A DNA stretch of 64,000 nucleotides from JANELJ01 sp024511395 (GTDB taxonomy: Bacteria; Pseudomonadota; Gammaproteobacteria; GRL18). The position numbers and the translations under genes are program-made. Within the stretch, counting starts at the first letter, position 1. Every line of letters begins with the position of its first letter. Shown here piece after piece: positions 18,198-26,823 of the stretch. The stretch spans positions 1,984,001-2,048,000 of the forward strand of contig OY820613.1 in NCBI GenBank assembly GCA_963681975.1. The letters are read 5' to 3'. A model generated the notes under the pieces. The model was not told the DNA's origin, ran no database searches, and saw only the letters and a list, made by a program, of their open reading frames with translations.

Positions 18198-19535
18198 TTA
18201 CAAACTCATGGAAATTTCCGGGCAGGCAAGGATTTTTTTGCGGCTTTCTAAATACAGTAAATAAGCCTGAAACAGGCACCAGCTCAACCAGCAGAAATTA
18301 GCCAGCATAAAAACTGCAGCCAGTACGGTCAGAGCAGGATAATGGACAGAGATTAATAGCAGGGAGCCTGAAAGCAGGTGCAGCATAAACTGAATCTGGG
18401 AGTTACGGGTACTGATCACCTGCTTCATATTAGGTACCAGAGTCATCGCTTCCGGGCGCTTCAATGACAGCTTCTGTAAATGTAAAAAAATTAAAAAAGA
18501 AACGATCTTATGCAGCATTCCATTAATTATGGATATGGCCAGACCATATATTAATAATATAGCCAGTAAATACGTTAAGTGAGCCAGGGGCAGAAATACA
18601 GCCACCCACCAGAGCATTAATGCAGCCAGCAGTGAAAACATTGACAGCCGGTAAAAATTAATGGTTACATCCGCAATTTTACGTTTTCTCTGAGCAATTT
18701 TAAGCAGTGTATAAAACACAAAAACCAGCAGCTCTGCTGACAGTAAAAAGGCCAGAGTATAATAAATAAAAGGCTGAGCAGAGTCAGTACCTGACTGTTT
18801 GCTGATAAAAACAGTATAAAAGCTCATCACCACTAATGTCAGTATAATGAGCAGTGACAGTATCTTAAGATAACGCGGGGAAAACTCGGATATTACATAA
18901 AACATCGGGGTCACCTGCGAACTGACTGCCATAATAATCAAAACCACCCAACCTGCCAGTCCCCAGAGCACATGCAGATCGGTATAGAACCGGTAAGGTA
19001 GATTAAGTTCAGGCAGCGCATGTCCCAGCAGCAAAAATAATCCCAGCCCCAGAGTTATCAGTAATACCAGAAACAGTACTCTAAGCAGATACACAATTAA
19101 CTGGTTACCCAGCCTGGAAATCAGCAGAGGTAAGAGTGACAGCGCAAATAAACCGCTTGCAGTACCAAGTGCCGCTAGTGCTGCCTGAAATAGTTCACTA
19201 TTAGAAAATAAAAAACCGCTTACCAGTGCCAGCACACCCAGGATCATCAAAACATGAATAACCGGCGCCAGCTTTTTACTGCCGGGTATCAGTTGACCGT
19301 TCATAACAGGTATAAACTGGTATAAAGCGCCCATCATGACCATCAGCATAAAACCAATGGTAAGTAGATGAGTCAGAGCCAGATTGCTATTACTCCAGCG
19401 GGTGAACCAGAAATCTTCTCTGCTATACAATAATAGCAGCGCAGCTAAAACACCGAACAAAAGCGCACTGAGAAAAAAACGAAATGGGGTCAGGATGGGG
19501 GGGATGGTATCCAGGGACAGTTTATGAAGGTTCAT
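18198..19535 (-). CDS. Polytopic membrane protein, NnrS / haem-copper oxidase subunit I-like
   Basis: 445 residues with about 12 predicted membrane helices. Possible metal or haem ligands are histidines in NLALTHLLTIGFMLMVMMGALYQFIPVMNG (about residue 55) and FYTDLHVLWGLAGWVVLIIMAVSSQVTPMF. That pattern recalls NnrS and related quinol/haem-copper oxidase-like proteins. It is followed upstream by DUF2249 and hemerythrin genes on the same strand with short gaps (17 and 44 bases), a combination linked to nitric oxide or oxygen handling. The family name is tentative; no full catalytic set of the oxidase is evident. Confidence 0.55.
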   Translation of the reverse strand: MNLHKLSLDTIPPILTPFRFFLSALLFGVLAALLLLYSREDFWFTRWSNSNLALTHLLTIGFMLMVMMGALYQFIPVMNGQLIPGSKKLAPVIHVLMILGVLALVSGFLFSNSELFQAALAALGTASGLFALSLLPLLISRLGNQLIVYLLRVLFLVLLITLGLGLFLLLGHALPELNLPYRFYTDLHVLWGLAGWVVLIIMAVSSQVTPMFYVISEFSPRYLKILSLLIILTLVVMSFYTVFISKQSGTDSAQPFIYYTLAFLLSAELLVFVFYTLLKIAQRKRKIADVTINFYRLSMFSLLAALMLWWVAVFLPLAHLTYLLAILLIYGLAISIINGMLHKIVSFLIFLHLQKLSLKRPEAMTLVPNMKQVISTRNSQIQFMLHLLSGSLLLISVHYPALTVLAAVFMLANFCWLSWCLFQAYLLYLESRKKILACPEISMSL

Positions 19536-19552
19536 AGGCAGCCTGCTCAGGA

Positions 19553-19822
19553 TTAATCGGGAGCAAATTGACTCCGGCAGTATTCATTGCTTAGAGGATC
19601 AGCAGTATTCCAGATAAATATTTCCCAGGGTATTGTGTCTCCTTTACGCATAACTGACGCATAACCGTTTTCTTGCAGCATCTGCAATAAAGGTAATGGC
19701 TTCTTTCGATGCAGCATATGAATATAATCTCCAAGCCCAAGTACCTTAAGCTGCTTTAAAACCTCTTCAAAGGGCTGAGGCGCTTCTAAATCACTAACAT
19801 CAACAACTATTTCCCTGATCAT
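19553..19822 (-). CDS. DUF2249 domain protein
   Basis: 89 residues beginning MIREIVVDVSDLEAPQPFEEVLKQL. The DUF2249 pattern is visible: VDVSDLEAPQPFE, DYIHMLHRKKPLPLLQML and a late WEIFIW. This small TusA/SirA-like fold often occurs with hemerythrin-like proteins and nitrosative stress genes. No function is proven. It is probably co-transcribed with the hemerythrin gene upstream and the membrane protein downstream. Confidence 0.85.
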   Translation of the reverse strand: MIREIVVDVSDLEAPQPFEEVLKQLKVLGLGDYIHMLHRKKPLPLLQMLQENGYASVMRKGDTIPWEIFIWNTADPLSNEYCRSQFAPD

Positions 19823-19866
19823 TTCTCACTGACCATTGTCTTATAGTCCCTGCCATCATAAGGAAC

Positions 19867-20298
19867 TTACTGGTTCATACGCTCAATAATTTCCTGGGCA
19901 TTAGTTAAAGACTGATCGGTCATGGGATAAAGGATCTGCTCCTCTTTCATATTATGCTGCTGCATGATCACCATCAGACTTTCGCTTAAACCCAGAAACT
20001 GATCCATATCCCGGGCAGTGCCGACCTTATTGATTTCATTCACCAAGGAGCGCATCTGCTCATGTTCCATGCGCATCATCTGAGTCGGTCCTCCGGTCAT
20101 ACCGGTTGCCTGTTCAAATTCAGGAAAAAGAATCTGTTCTTCCCGGGTAAAATGCTTTTCCAGTTCATCAGCAAAAGCCTGCCAACGGAATAAACCATCT
20201 TCCCAGTCACCTTCAGAAACGGCCTGTTCTGCCTGCGCAAACAGTTCATCACATTCCTTGTGGTGTGCAGCCATAAATAAGTTAATTGTAGAAGACAC
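19867..20298 (-). CDS. Hemerythrin HHE-domain protein
   Basis: 143 residues, a four-helix bundle. Candidate di-iron ligands are the HHKECDELF histidines (12-13), HFTREEQILFPEF, MRMEHEQMRSLVNEI and QQHNMKEEQILYPM. The two copies of H-x3-EE(Q)ILxP are the typical HHE signature. A role in binding O2 or NO, or in iron or redox sensing, is likely. First gene of a probable three-gene unit with the DUF2249 and membrane protein genes. Confidence 0.92.
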   Translation of the reverse strand: MSSTINLFMAAHHKECDELFAQAEQAVSEGDWEDGLFRWQAFADELEKHFTREEQILFPEFEQATGMTGGPTQMMRMEHEQMRSLVNEINKVGTARDMDQFLGLSESLMVIMQQHNMKEEQILYPMTDQSLTNAQEIIERMNQ

Positions 20299-20360
20299 GT
20301 TTCAGCCACCTTAATATGTAGTTACCAAGGGAAATTATATTTTAATTGTCTGGAAGCGCC

Positions 20361-21500
20361 TTAACTCATATCAAGGATTTTGTTCTGATTAGCGAGAATT
20401 TGATGGGAATTACCACGAAAAATAACCCGTTCCTGTTTCTTTTCCAGCTGATATTCATACATTGGATCATAGTACGAGGTTAATAAAGCCTCTATCCAGA
20501 GTTTGTACTGGGCAACTGAACCACTGGATTGCTGCTCATTCAGTGCCGCTGACATCAGTTTGCTGATGGACTGATAGCGTTCTCCACCAAGGCGTTTTTT
20601 AACTCGTTCCAGACTATTGAGCAGATAATCGGAAAACATCTCAAAAGCCGGTCTCGAAAATTCCTGTACATCCTCATCTACCGGGTTATCGGCCAGATAG
20701 CGCTCATAATAAGCATAGAGATCGATTACATAATCCTTGAGAATAACATTAATGCGATAGTCCAGATCTTCCTCAAGCATAACCAGCGGAGCTTCAGTCA
20801 TTTTATCCCGCAACGACTGAGGCAGGCATAAACTGCCTATCATCCGGCCTTCATCCTCCAGCCAGAATCTATGTGCTCCGCCTGCCCGCAAACGCATCAG
20901 TAAAATAGCCAGATTATTTTCAAAGTTAATCTGGCTGGGCTGACCATCGGGGAAACGCCCAAAACTCGATCCGCGATGATTGGCCAGACCTTCCAGATCA
21001 ATGCTGTGATTCAGTTCTTTTAATAACCAGGTTTTACCGGTACCGGTTTTGCCTCCCAGAATAACAAAATTAGACTGTTCTATACCCTGCTCAAGTTCAT
21101 CAATTAATACCCGACGCATGGCTTTATAGCCACCGTTAACCAAGGGCAGCTCTATACCCTGCTCCTTCAGCCACTGCTGGGCGGTTCTGGAACGCAAACC
21201 GCCCCGAAAACAGTACAGGTAGCCATCAGGATGCTGCTCTGCAAAACGCTTCCACCGGGCAATCCGCTGTGCTTTTATCTCACCGCTGACTAGCTTATTA
21301 CCCAGTTTTATGGCCGCATCCTGACCAGCCTGTTTGTAACGAATACCCACTTCGTGGCGCTCCTGATCATCCATCAGAGGTTGGTTAACGGCATTGGGAA
21401 AAGCGCCCTGCTCAAATTCGATCGGAGCCCGGACATCCATTAGCGGAATGTTTTTTAGAAACAGGGAGCGTATTAGTTCTCTGTCTATCGCATTAGCCAT
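20361..21500 (-). CDS. mnmH: tRNA 2-selenouridine synthase MnmH (SelU)
   Basis: 379 residues. The N-terminal rhodanese domain has PLMDVRAPIEFEQGAFPNAVN and the active-site loop YCFRGGLRS with C97, the position expected for this enzyme. A P-loop GGKTGTGKT follows near residue 155. The enzyme replaces sulfur by selenium in the wobble 2-thiouridine of certain tRNAs using selenophosphate, via a geranylated intermediate. The NDH-2/SelD fusion gene ends 4 bases upstream, so donor synthesis and use are encoded together. Confidence 0.96.
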   Translation of the reverse strand: MANAIDRELIRSLFLKNIPLMDVRAPIEFEQGAFPNAVNQPLMDDQERHEVGIRYKQAGQDAAIKLGNKLVSGEIKAQRIARWKRFAEQHPDGYLYCFRGGLRSRTAQQWLKEQGIELPLVNGGYKAMRRVLIDELEQGIEQSNFVILGGKTGTGKTWLLKELNHSIDLEGLANHRGSSFGRFPDGQPSQINFENNLAILLMRLRAGGAHRFWLEDEGRMIGSLCLPQSLRDKMTEAPLVMLEEDLDYRINVILKDYVIDLYAYYERYLADNPVDEDVQEFSRPAFEMFSDYLLNSLERVKKRLGGERYQSISKLMSAALNEQQSSGSVAQYKLWIEALLTSYYDPMYEYQLEKKQERVIFRGNSHQILANQNKILDMS

Positions 21501-21504
21501 AAAT

Positions 21505-23886
21505 TTAACTCATCAGTGTTACCGAGGTAACAGTTTCTTGCGTGATATGTTCTGAGTCAGGTTCAGCATCTGTTACCGCTCCGATTATCTGAGCCTGATA
21601 ATAACCTGCTTTATGTAACTGCCGCAAACAATCATCTGCTTTTTCAGCATCAACACCAGCCAGCAGTCCGCCGGCCGTCTGCGGATCAAACAGCAGTGGA
21701 TAAGCCTGATGTTCAGTAAAAGCCTGCAGGTTTTTTATAGCATGTCTAGGACGTAGGTTTTCATCCTGCAGGGAACTGAAAATACCTTCTGCTAACATAA
21801 CATAACTGCCTTCCAGTACCGGTAGGAAGGATAAATCAATACGGGCAGACACCTTCGAACTGTTCAGCATTTCTATTAAATGCCCCAGTAGGCCGAATCC
21901 GGTAATATCGGTACAGCCTTTTACCTGAAAGTGCTTAAATATCCAGGCCGCCTGTCGACTGGAACACAGCATGGTATCAATTGCCTCCTCAATCCAGCGG
22001 CCTTTGGCCTTCATTCTCATATTGGCCGCCAGTAAAACACCGGTACCCAGAGGTTTAGTCAGAATAAGTTTTTGCCCGACTTTAAGGCCGGCCTTGGTCA
22101 TAATTTCCGCCGTTCTGGCAAAACCGTTGACACTCATGCCAAAGGCCATTTCAGATCCTTCTCCAGTATGTCCACCAAGCAGCTGCATCTGGTGTTCACT
22201 GACCGCTTCAAGCGCCCCGGACATTAACTGAAACAGTTCTTCTTCTATAATATGTTCCAGTGCATAAGGTAAAGTGACCAGAGCCAGAGCCGAATGAGGT
22301 GTCGCTCCCATGGCGTATAAATCACCCAGGGCATGATTGGTCGCAATTTTGCCCAGAATAAAAGGGTCATCAATAAAAGCACGAAAATAATCCAGGGACT
22401 GTACCAGAACCTGTCCATCCGGTACCTCGATAACCGCAGCATCATCAGACTGCTGCATACCGACAATAATGCCCTGGGTATTACTATCCGGCTGCTGCAA
22501 ACGTTTCAGCACCCTGCTGAGCACCGTACTGCCGACCTTGGCACCACAGCCGCCGCAGCGCATGGGAATTTCCTTTATTTTTTCCAGTGCTTTACCAGAG
22601 AGCATATTACTATTGATATCCGCTACCGGAGTTTGCTCCATGGACGGAAACTCTTTAAAGAGCTTCATAAAACGGACATCAATCCAGTCCTTGTACTGCC
22701 ATACCCAATGCCCCTGAAAGGCGAACGGTCCGCGCGACGCCACCGCGGTTCTGTCAGCACAGTTAAGCAGGCTTAAAAAGTGTTTCTGCGGTTTATAGGT
22801 GGTTAATGTTTCACCCTGTGCAAACTGCCGCAAATTACGAAACAATGGCGGTCCCTGACGCACGGCATAGACACCGGACTTGGGTCGGGGATGGTTAACC
22901 ATAGATGCAATATCTCCGGCTGCAAAAATATTGCTGTGGGATACCGATTGCAAGTAGTCATTAACCTGAATAAAACCCTTCTTATCCACTGCCAACCCAG
23001 ACTGTTCAGGCCAGTCCGGCGGACTGGCACTGGTACACCAGATCACCGTATCCGTACTAATTACTGAGCCATTTTTACAGCCCAGAAGTCGTTTGTTTAC
23101 AGATGTATCCAGTTCTATATTATTAATAAAGGTATCAGTTAACAGATTAATTTGACGCTGCTTAAACAGTTTTTTAATGCGTCGCTGAACAGATTGATTA
23201 TGTGGGGGTAAAATGGTTGGATCAGCGGTAATTAATGTGTATTTTAGTTTTTTGCCATTAACAGAACTGCCTTTCTGAGCCAGTTCCCTTGTCAGACGAT
23301 ACTGTACCGCCATAATCAGTTCAACGCCGCTGGCACCGCCGCCAACCACACAGATATGTTCAAATTCATTATTATTTAAAGCCTGATCGATTATGCTGTC
23401 CAGCTGGGTTATAAAGGCTTTAACCGGTTTTACAGGAATAGTATATTCTTGTACACCGGGAATACTAAAATCATCAGGAGTAGAACCAATATTAATGGAC
23501 AGCAGATCATATTTTACCGGGGGACGACGATCGGAATAAACCAGCCGCTGCTTCGGGTCAATACGGGTCACAGCCGTATGGTACAGACGGGCATGGGCAA
23601 ATTCAGTCAGAGGCCTTAAATCCAGATGCACATCATCAAAGCTGTATTGTTCGGCAATAAAGCCCGGCAGCATACCCGAATACGGGGTATGTATATCACT
23701 GGCCAGCAGAGTAATTCTTAGCCCCGGCAGCGGATTCATGGCAAACATTCTTAATAGTCCGACATGACTATGTCCTCCGCCAATAAGCACAAGTTCTTTA
23801 ACGGCAATATCTGGCTGGCTATTCAAACATCTGATCCGGTTTTGAAATATTAAAAAGGAATGATTTACTGATATTGATTTTAACAA
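21505..23886 (-). CDS. selD: NDH-2-like flavoprotein fused to selenophosphate synthetase SelD
   Basis: Up to 793 residues. Residues about 28-430 are an FAD/NAD oxidoreductase of the NDH-2 type: LVLIGGGHSHVGLLRMF, YSGMLPGFIAEQY, ICVVGGGASGVELIMA and IFAAGDIASM. Residues about 450-793 are SelD: MRCGGCGAKVGSTVLSRVL, QSDDAAVI, NHALGDLYAMGATP, LLGGHTGEGSEM and DPQTAGGLLAG. The catalytic position is cysteine (GGCGAK), not selenocysteine. SelD makes selenophosphate from selenide and ATP; the flavin domain may supply or reduce selenium, which is inference. The start is unsure: only TTG codons (23886, 23823) precede the FAD motif. Such fusions are known in several bacteria. Confidence 0.93.
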   Translation of the reverse strand: MLKSISVNHSFLIFQNRIRCLNSQPDIAVKELVLIGGGHSHVGLLRMFAMNPLPGLRITLLASDIHTPYSGMLPGFIAEQYSFDDVHLDLRPLTEFAHARLYHTAVTRIDPKQRLVYSDRRPPVKYDLLSINIGSTPDDFSIPGVQEYTIPVKPVKAFITQLDSIIDQALNNNEFEHICVVGGGASGVELIMAVQYRLTRELAQKGSSVNGKKLKYTLITADPTILPPHNQSVQRRIKKLFKQRQINLLTDTFINNIELDTSVNKRLLGCKNGSVISTDTVIWCTSASPPDWPEQSGLAVDKKGFIQVNDYLQSVSHSNIFAAGDIASMVNHPRPKSGVYAVRQGPPLFRNLRQFAQGETLTTYKPQKHFLSLLNCADRTAVASRGPFAFQGHWVWQYKDWIDVRFMKLFKEFPSMEQTPVADINSNMLSGKALEKIKEIPMRCGGCGAKVGSTVLSRVLKRLQQPDSNTQGIIVGMQQSDDAAVIEVPDGQVLVQSLDYFRAFIDDPFILGKIATNHALGDLYAMGATPHSALALVTLPYALEHIIEEELFQLMSGALEAVSEHQMQLLGGHTGEGSEMAFGMSVNGFARTAEIMTKAGLKVGQKLILTKPLGTGVLLAANMRMKAKGRWIEEAIDTMLCSSRQAAWIFKHFQVKGCTDITGFGLLGHLIEMLNSSKVSARIDLSFLPVLEGSYVMLAEGIFSSLQDENLRPRHAIKNLQAFTEHQAYPLLFDPQTAGGLLAGVDAEKADDCLRQLHKAGYYQAQIIGAVTDAEPDSEHITQETVTSVTLMS

Positions 23887-23942
23887 TAGTGAGTATGTTT
23901 TTCCAGGCAGCTGTTATTAGCAGCATATTTTATAACAGGCAT

Positions 23943-23971
23943 AAAAAAAGCCCATTTAAAAAATGGGCTTT
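23943..23971 (-). terminator. Rho-independent terminator, minus strand
   Basis: AAAGCCCATTT at 23947-23957 and AAATGGGCTTT at 23961-23971 form an 11-bp stem with a 3-base loop. On the minus strand the stem is followed by seven T residues. It lies upstream of the selD fusion, so it ends a minus-strand transcript coming from the cobW side. Confidence 0.8.
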
Positions 23972-23986
23972 CAGGCTTTAAACCTG

Positions 23987-24369
23987 TATCGCTAAAATAT
24001 CAGAAACGAATTATGCAGTGCATTTCTAGTAGCATCCTGCTAAATAGTTGCGCCTTATTTTTATCGCTGAATCGTTTCTTTTAAAGCATTTTATCAATTC
24101 AGGTTTTCGCTCCCCCGTTCCCCTTATAGTAGGATTTATTTTGTGCTCTATATAAAAACACATCCAACTACAGAAGAAAAGAAGGGAAAACCCTAATATT
24201 TCATAAAAATACAATTAACTTACTGTATTTTAAAGATTAACTCTTATACAGAAACCATAAATTATTTGAAATACAGCATCATTATTACCATATAATGATT
24301 TAATTAATATGTTTTTTTAGTCGAAAAAACTGGTTTTTTAATAATTTAGAGCTTAATTACAACTTTGAC
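23987..24369. other. AT-rich gene-free stretch downstream of cobW
   Basis: No gene could be supported. A 62-codon minus-strand frame at 24026-24214 begins with a hydrophobic segment (MYFYEILGFSLLFFCSW) and ends 55 bases before the terminator, but has no recognisable relatives or clear ribosome binding site. It may simply be the 3' untranslated part of the cobW transcript. Confidence 0.4.
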
Positions 24370-25199
24370 TTACAGATATCGAACAATACAAGCTAGCAGC
24401 TCCTGTTCTATATGGTTCCAGTCATGATAGTCCGGTTTAATCAGCTCTACACGACTGTCTGAGGTATAACTGGATTCTTCCATGCTGATTTGATCATCCA
24501 TACGATTAATGACAATCCAGCCCGATTCAGTGCGAAAGATCCCTTTAACACGAGTAAAATCCGGATTATTGGCCCATTTCATCAGGCATTGTTCATCAAA
24601 CAGGATATTAGCTTTGAATATCCATCCGCAACCATAGTAATCCTGACCGTTATTTTCAAAGCGACGCCAGTCGCAAGCCATTTCCTCTAAATCGTCAGAA
24701 ACCTCGCATTGTCCGGCATTATCCTGATGATTGTGTGCATGTGTGTGTTCATGACCTGGTTCATCCTGTTTATACCCGGCTCCTTGCGGATGAGCATTAG
24801 GATAAACAGCTTCACGTTGTGGATTACGTGGGATATCCAGCAGCTCGGAAGCGAAAACACCCTGTTCTATACATTCAACATGTGCCTTGGGCAAACTGAA
24901 TTGCTGAGCAAAATCAAAAAAATAATTTTTATCATCTTCTGAAGTTTGATCACATTTACTGGCCAGAAGTACATCGGCAATATTTAGCTGATCCCTGAAG
25001 GTTTCATTATCAAGATAAAGTTTATCCCGCAGTCTTTTTGCTTCAACCAGACAGATGGTGGCCCGTAAATCCAGAACTTTAGCATAAAACTCACCGGTCA
25101 GGGTTTCAACGACTTTTAATGGGTGCCCCACCCCGGTTGGCTCTATTAAAATCCGCTGGGGATCGGCCTGCTTTATCAGCAGATTAAGCGCCATCTGTA
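24370..25199 (-). pseudogene. CobW/COG0523 GTPase, N-terminus lost
   Basis: About 276 codons remain. The P-loop-bearing N-terminus is missing and the frame begins within the domain (MALNLLIKQADPQRILIEPTGVGHPLKVVETL). Visible features are the E-PTG-GHP Walker B-like motif, SKCDQTSEDD in the NKxD position, a histidine-rich metal-binding stretch (GHEHTHAHNHQD) and the CobW C-terminal domain (WIFKANILFDEQCLMKW, RVKGIFRT). Family members deliver metals such as zinc. The break at 25199/25200 joins a fragment of the IS5-like element, so a deletion took both the cobW start and part of the IS. Confidence 0.9.
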
Positions 25200-25742
25200 A
25201 TGGCAAGGCTCATAAGCCTTATGAATTTGGAGTTAAAGCCAGTATCGCGGTAACTAACAAGGAAGGCTTTGTTATTGGTGCTCAAAGTTGTCCGGGCAAT
25301 CCTTATGATGGACATACCTTGCTGCCACAACTGGAACAGATAAAACAGTTTACAGCCGTACAACCGGAACAGTGCTTTGTTGACCGGGGTTATCGTGGAC
25401 ATGAAGTAAAAGACACTAAAGTTTTTATCTCAGGTCAGAAGCGAGGCGTTACCCGAAGTATTAAAAAGGCATTAAAACAGCGCAGTGCGATTGAGCCTGA
25501 AATTGGTCATATGAAAAATGATGGTCGTTTAGACCGCTGCTACCTCAAAGGTGCAGTCGGTGATGCCATTAATGTGGTTATGGTAGCCACTGGACATAAC
25601 TTAAGAAAGAGCCTCAATAAGCTCCGGCTTTTGTGGCTCAAAATTATTTCCGGTTTGATGGGGTCTTTTATCAAACCGGGGCAATCAGCTGCTTTAAACC
25701 TGGCTTGATGTCAGGCTTAAAACGGTATTATTCAGGTTGAAC
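25200..25742. mobile_element. IS5-like element, copy C (3' fragment)
   Basis: Contains the last third of the plus-strand transposase (from AHKPYEFG-type sequence to NLA stop at 25708) and one intact end, GTTCAACCTGAATAATACCG read from the other strand, finishing at 25742. The other end is lost at the cobW junction. The intact end abuts TATTTA inside an IS4/IS701-like element, the preferred target of this IS. Confidence 0.92.
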
Positions 25743-26451
25743 TATTTAAAGGCAGCCGTTTAATTTCTTCTTTTGTATAACGTGCCCCATATTTTCTGGG
25801 TCGTCCCCGGCCTTTACCTTGCCAGGGTCGTTTATATAATACGGTATCGATTCGTACCTGACCTATAACCGCCATATTATAAGCCTGTACCGGTTCAATA
25901 AAAGAACGGCACATATACCAACTGTCCACCAATACAGTAACCGCTTTATCTTTTAGCGGTTCCAGCAATGCCCGGATAAGACTTCGGGCAATCACCAGTT
26001 TACCACTGTTACCGGCCTGTGGTGTTAAACGTAATAACAATGGCAGAGGCGTATTACAGCCAGAACGCTTAACAATCGCAGCCAGTGCTACCCGGCATTG
26101 CCCTCTGACATACCGGGACAGATTGGTTTTATTACCATGCTGGTGGTGTATCTGACTCATGGGTGCCTTTTTGGAATGACGCAGCACGATAGAGTCATCT
26201 ATGGCCAGATAAACCGGATTATCCCCAAACAGTTTTAGAAACAGGGCCGTCCACTGTATCATCAGTTTAAGATAAGACCACTGACCGGTTTCAAGCCATT
26301 TATAATAACCGGGCCATTGTCTGGCCATGTCCAGTATCCAGATAGCACTGTCAATAAAGTTTTTTGCGCTCCTAAGGGGTAACGCTCGGGTTAAAAATGT
26401 TATGTAATAAAACAGTTCACCGGGGATATTGCTGTATCCTTTGGTGTGCAT
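25743..26451 (-). pseudogene. IS4/IS701-like transposase, C-terminus cut off
   Basis: The frame begins MHTKGYSNIPGELFYYITFLTRAL (ATG 26451). It has the first DDE region LAIDDSIVLRHSKKAPMSQIHHQHG, then VDSWYMCRSFIEPVQ. It stops at LPLN where IS copy C interrupts it. Comparison with copy 2 shows roughly the last 145 residues, including the final catalytic glutamate region, are missing. Confidence 0.87.
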
Positions 26452-26800
26452 TGCGGCCTCCAGAAGTTTGTTTTTTCTTACTGAAGGCTGCTTCTTAAAA
26501 GATAGCTTTTTTAAGAAGAAGCAGCAATGCTGCCGAATTTTTGTCAACTGTTTTTTGCTTTTTTTTACATTTTTTTCCTGTTTTTACTGAATTATTTTGT
26601 TTACCTCGGAGTAACAGGGGCCGGGTGTCCCTTGATGACGTTTCGACTGCAGGGAGGCTGTCGAAAAGCATCCATGGATGGATTCACGGCGGCTTCAGCA
26701 AGGGATATCCGGTTCCTGTTACGGACTATCGGTTAACTGAGGTAATCAATAAATTTTAAATGATTCTCCTTTTTGGGGGAGCTGAAACTCTAAACTTTAG
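25743..26800. mobile_element. IS4/IS701-like element, copy 1 (one end only)
   Basis: The right end CTAAACTTTAG, with the inner match GGGGGAGCTGAAACTCTAAA, is intact at 26800. The other end was lost when the IS5-like copy C inserted and the region beyond was deleted. Compared with copy 2 (32542-34071) it carries an extra near-palindromic 34-base stretch around 26487-26525 upstream of the transposase. Confidence 0.85.
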
Positions 26801-26823
26801 TTATTTAAGCTAAAGGCTTTTAT

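Noticed and set aside
24026..24214. Minus-strand frame of 62 codons with a hydrophobic start
   Set aside because: No recognisable relatives and no clear ribosome binding site; kept only as a remark in the gene-free stretch.
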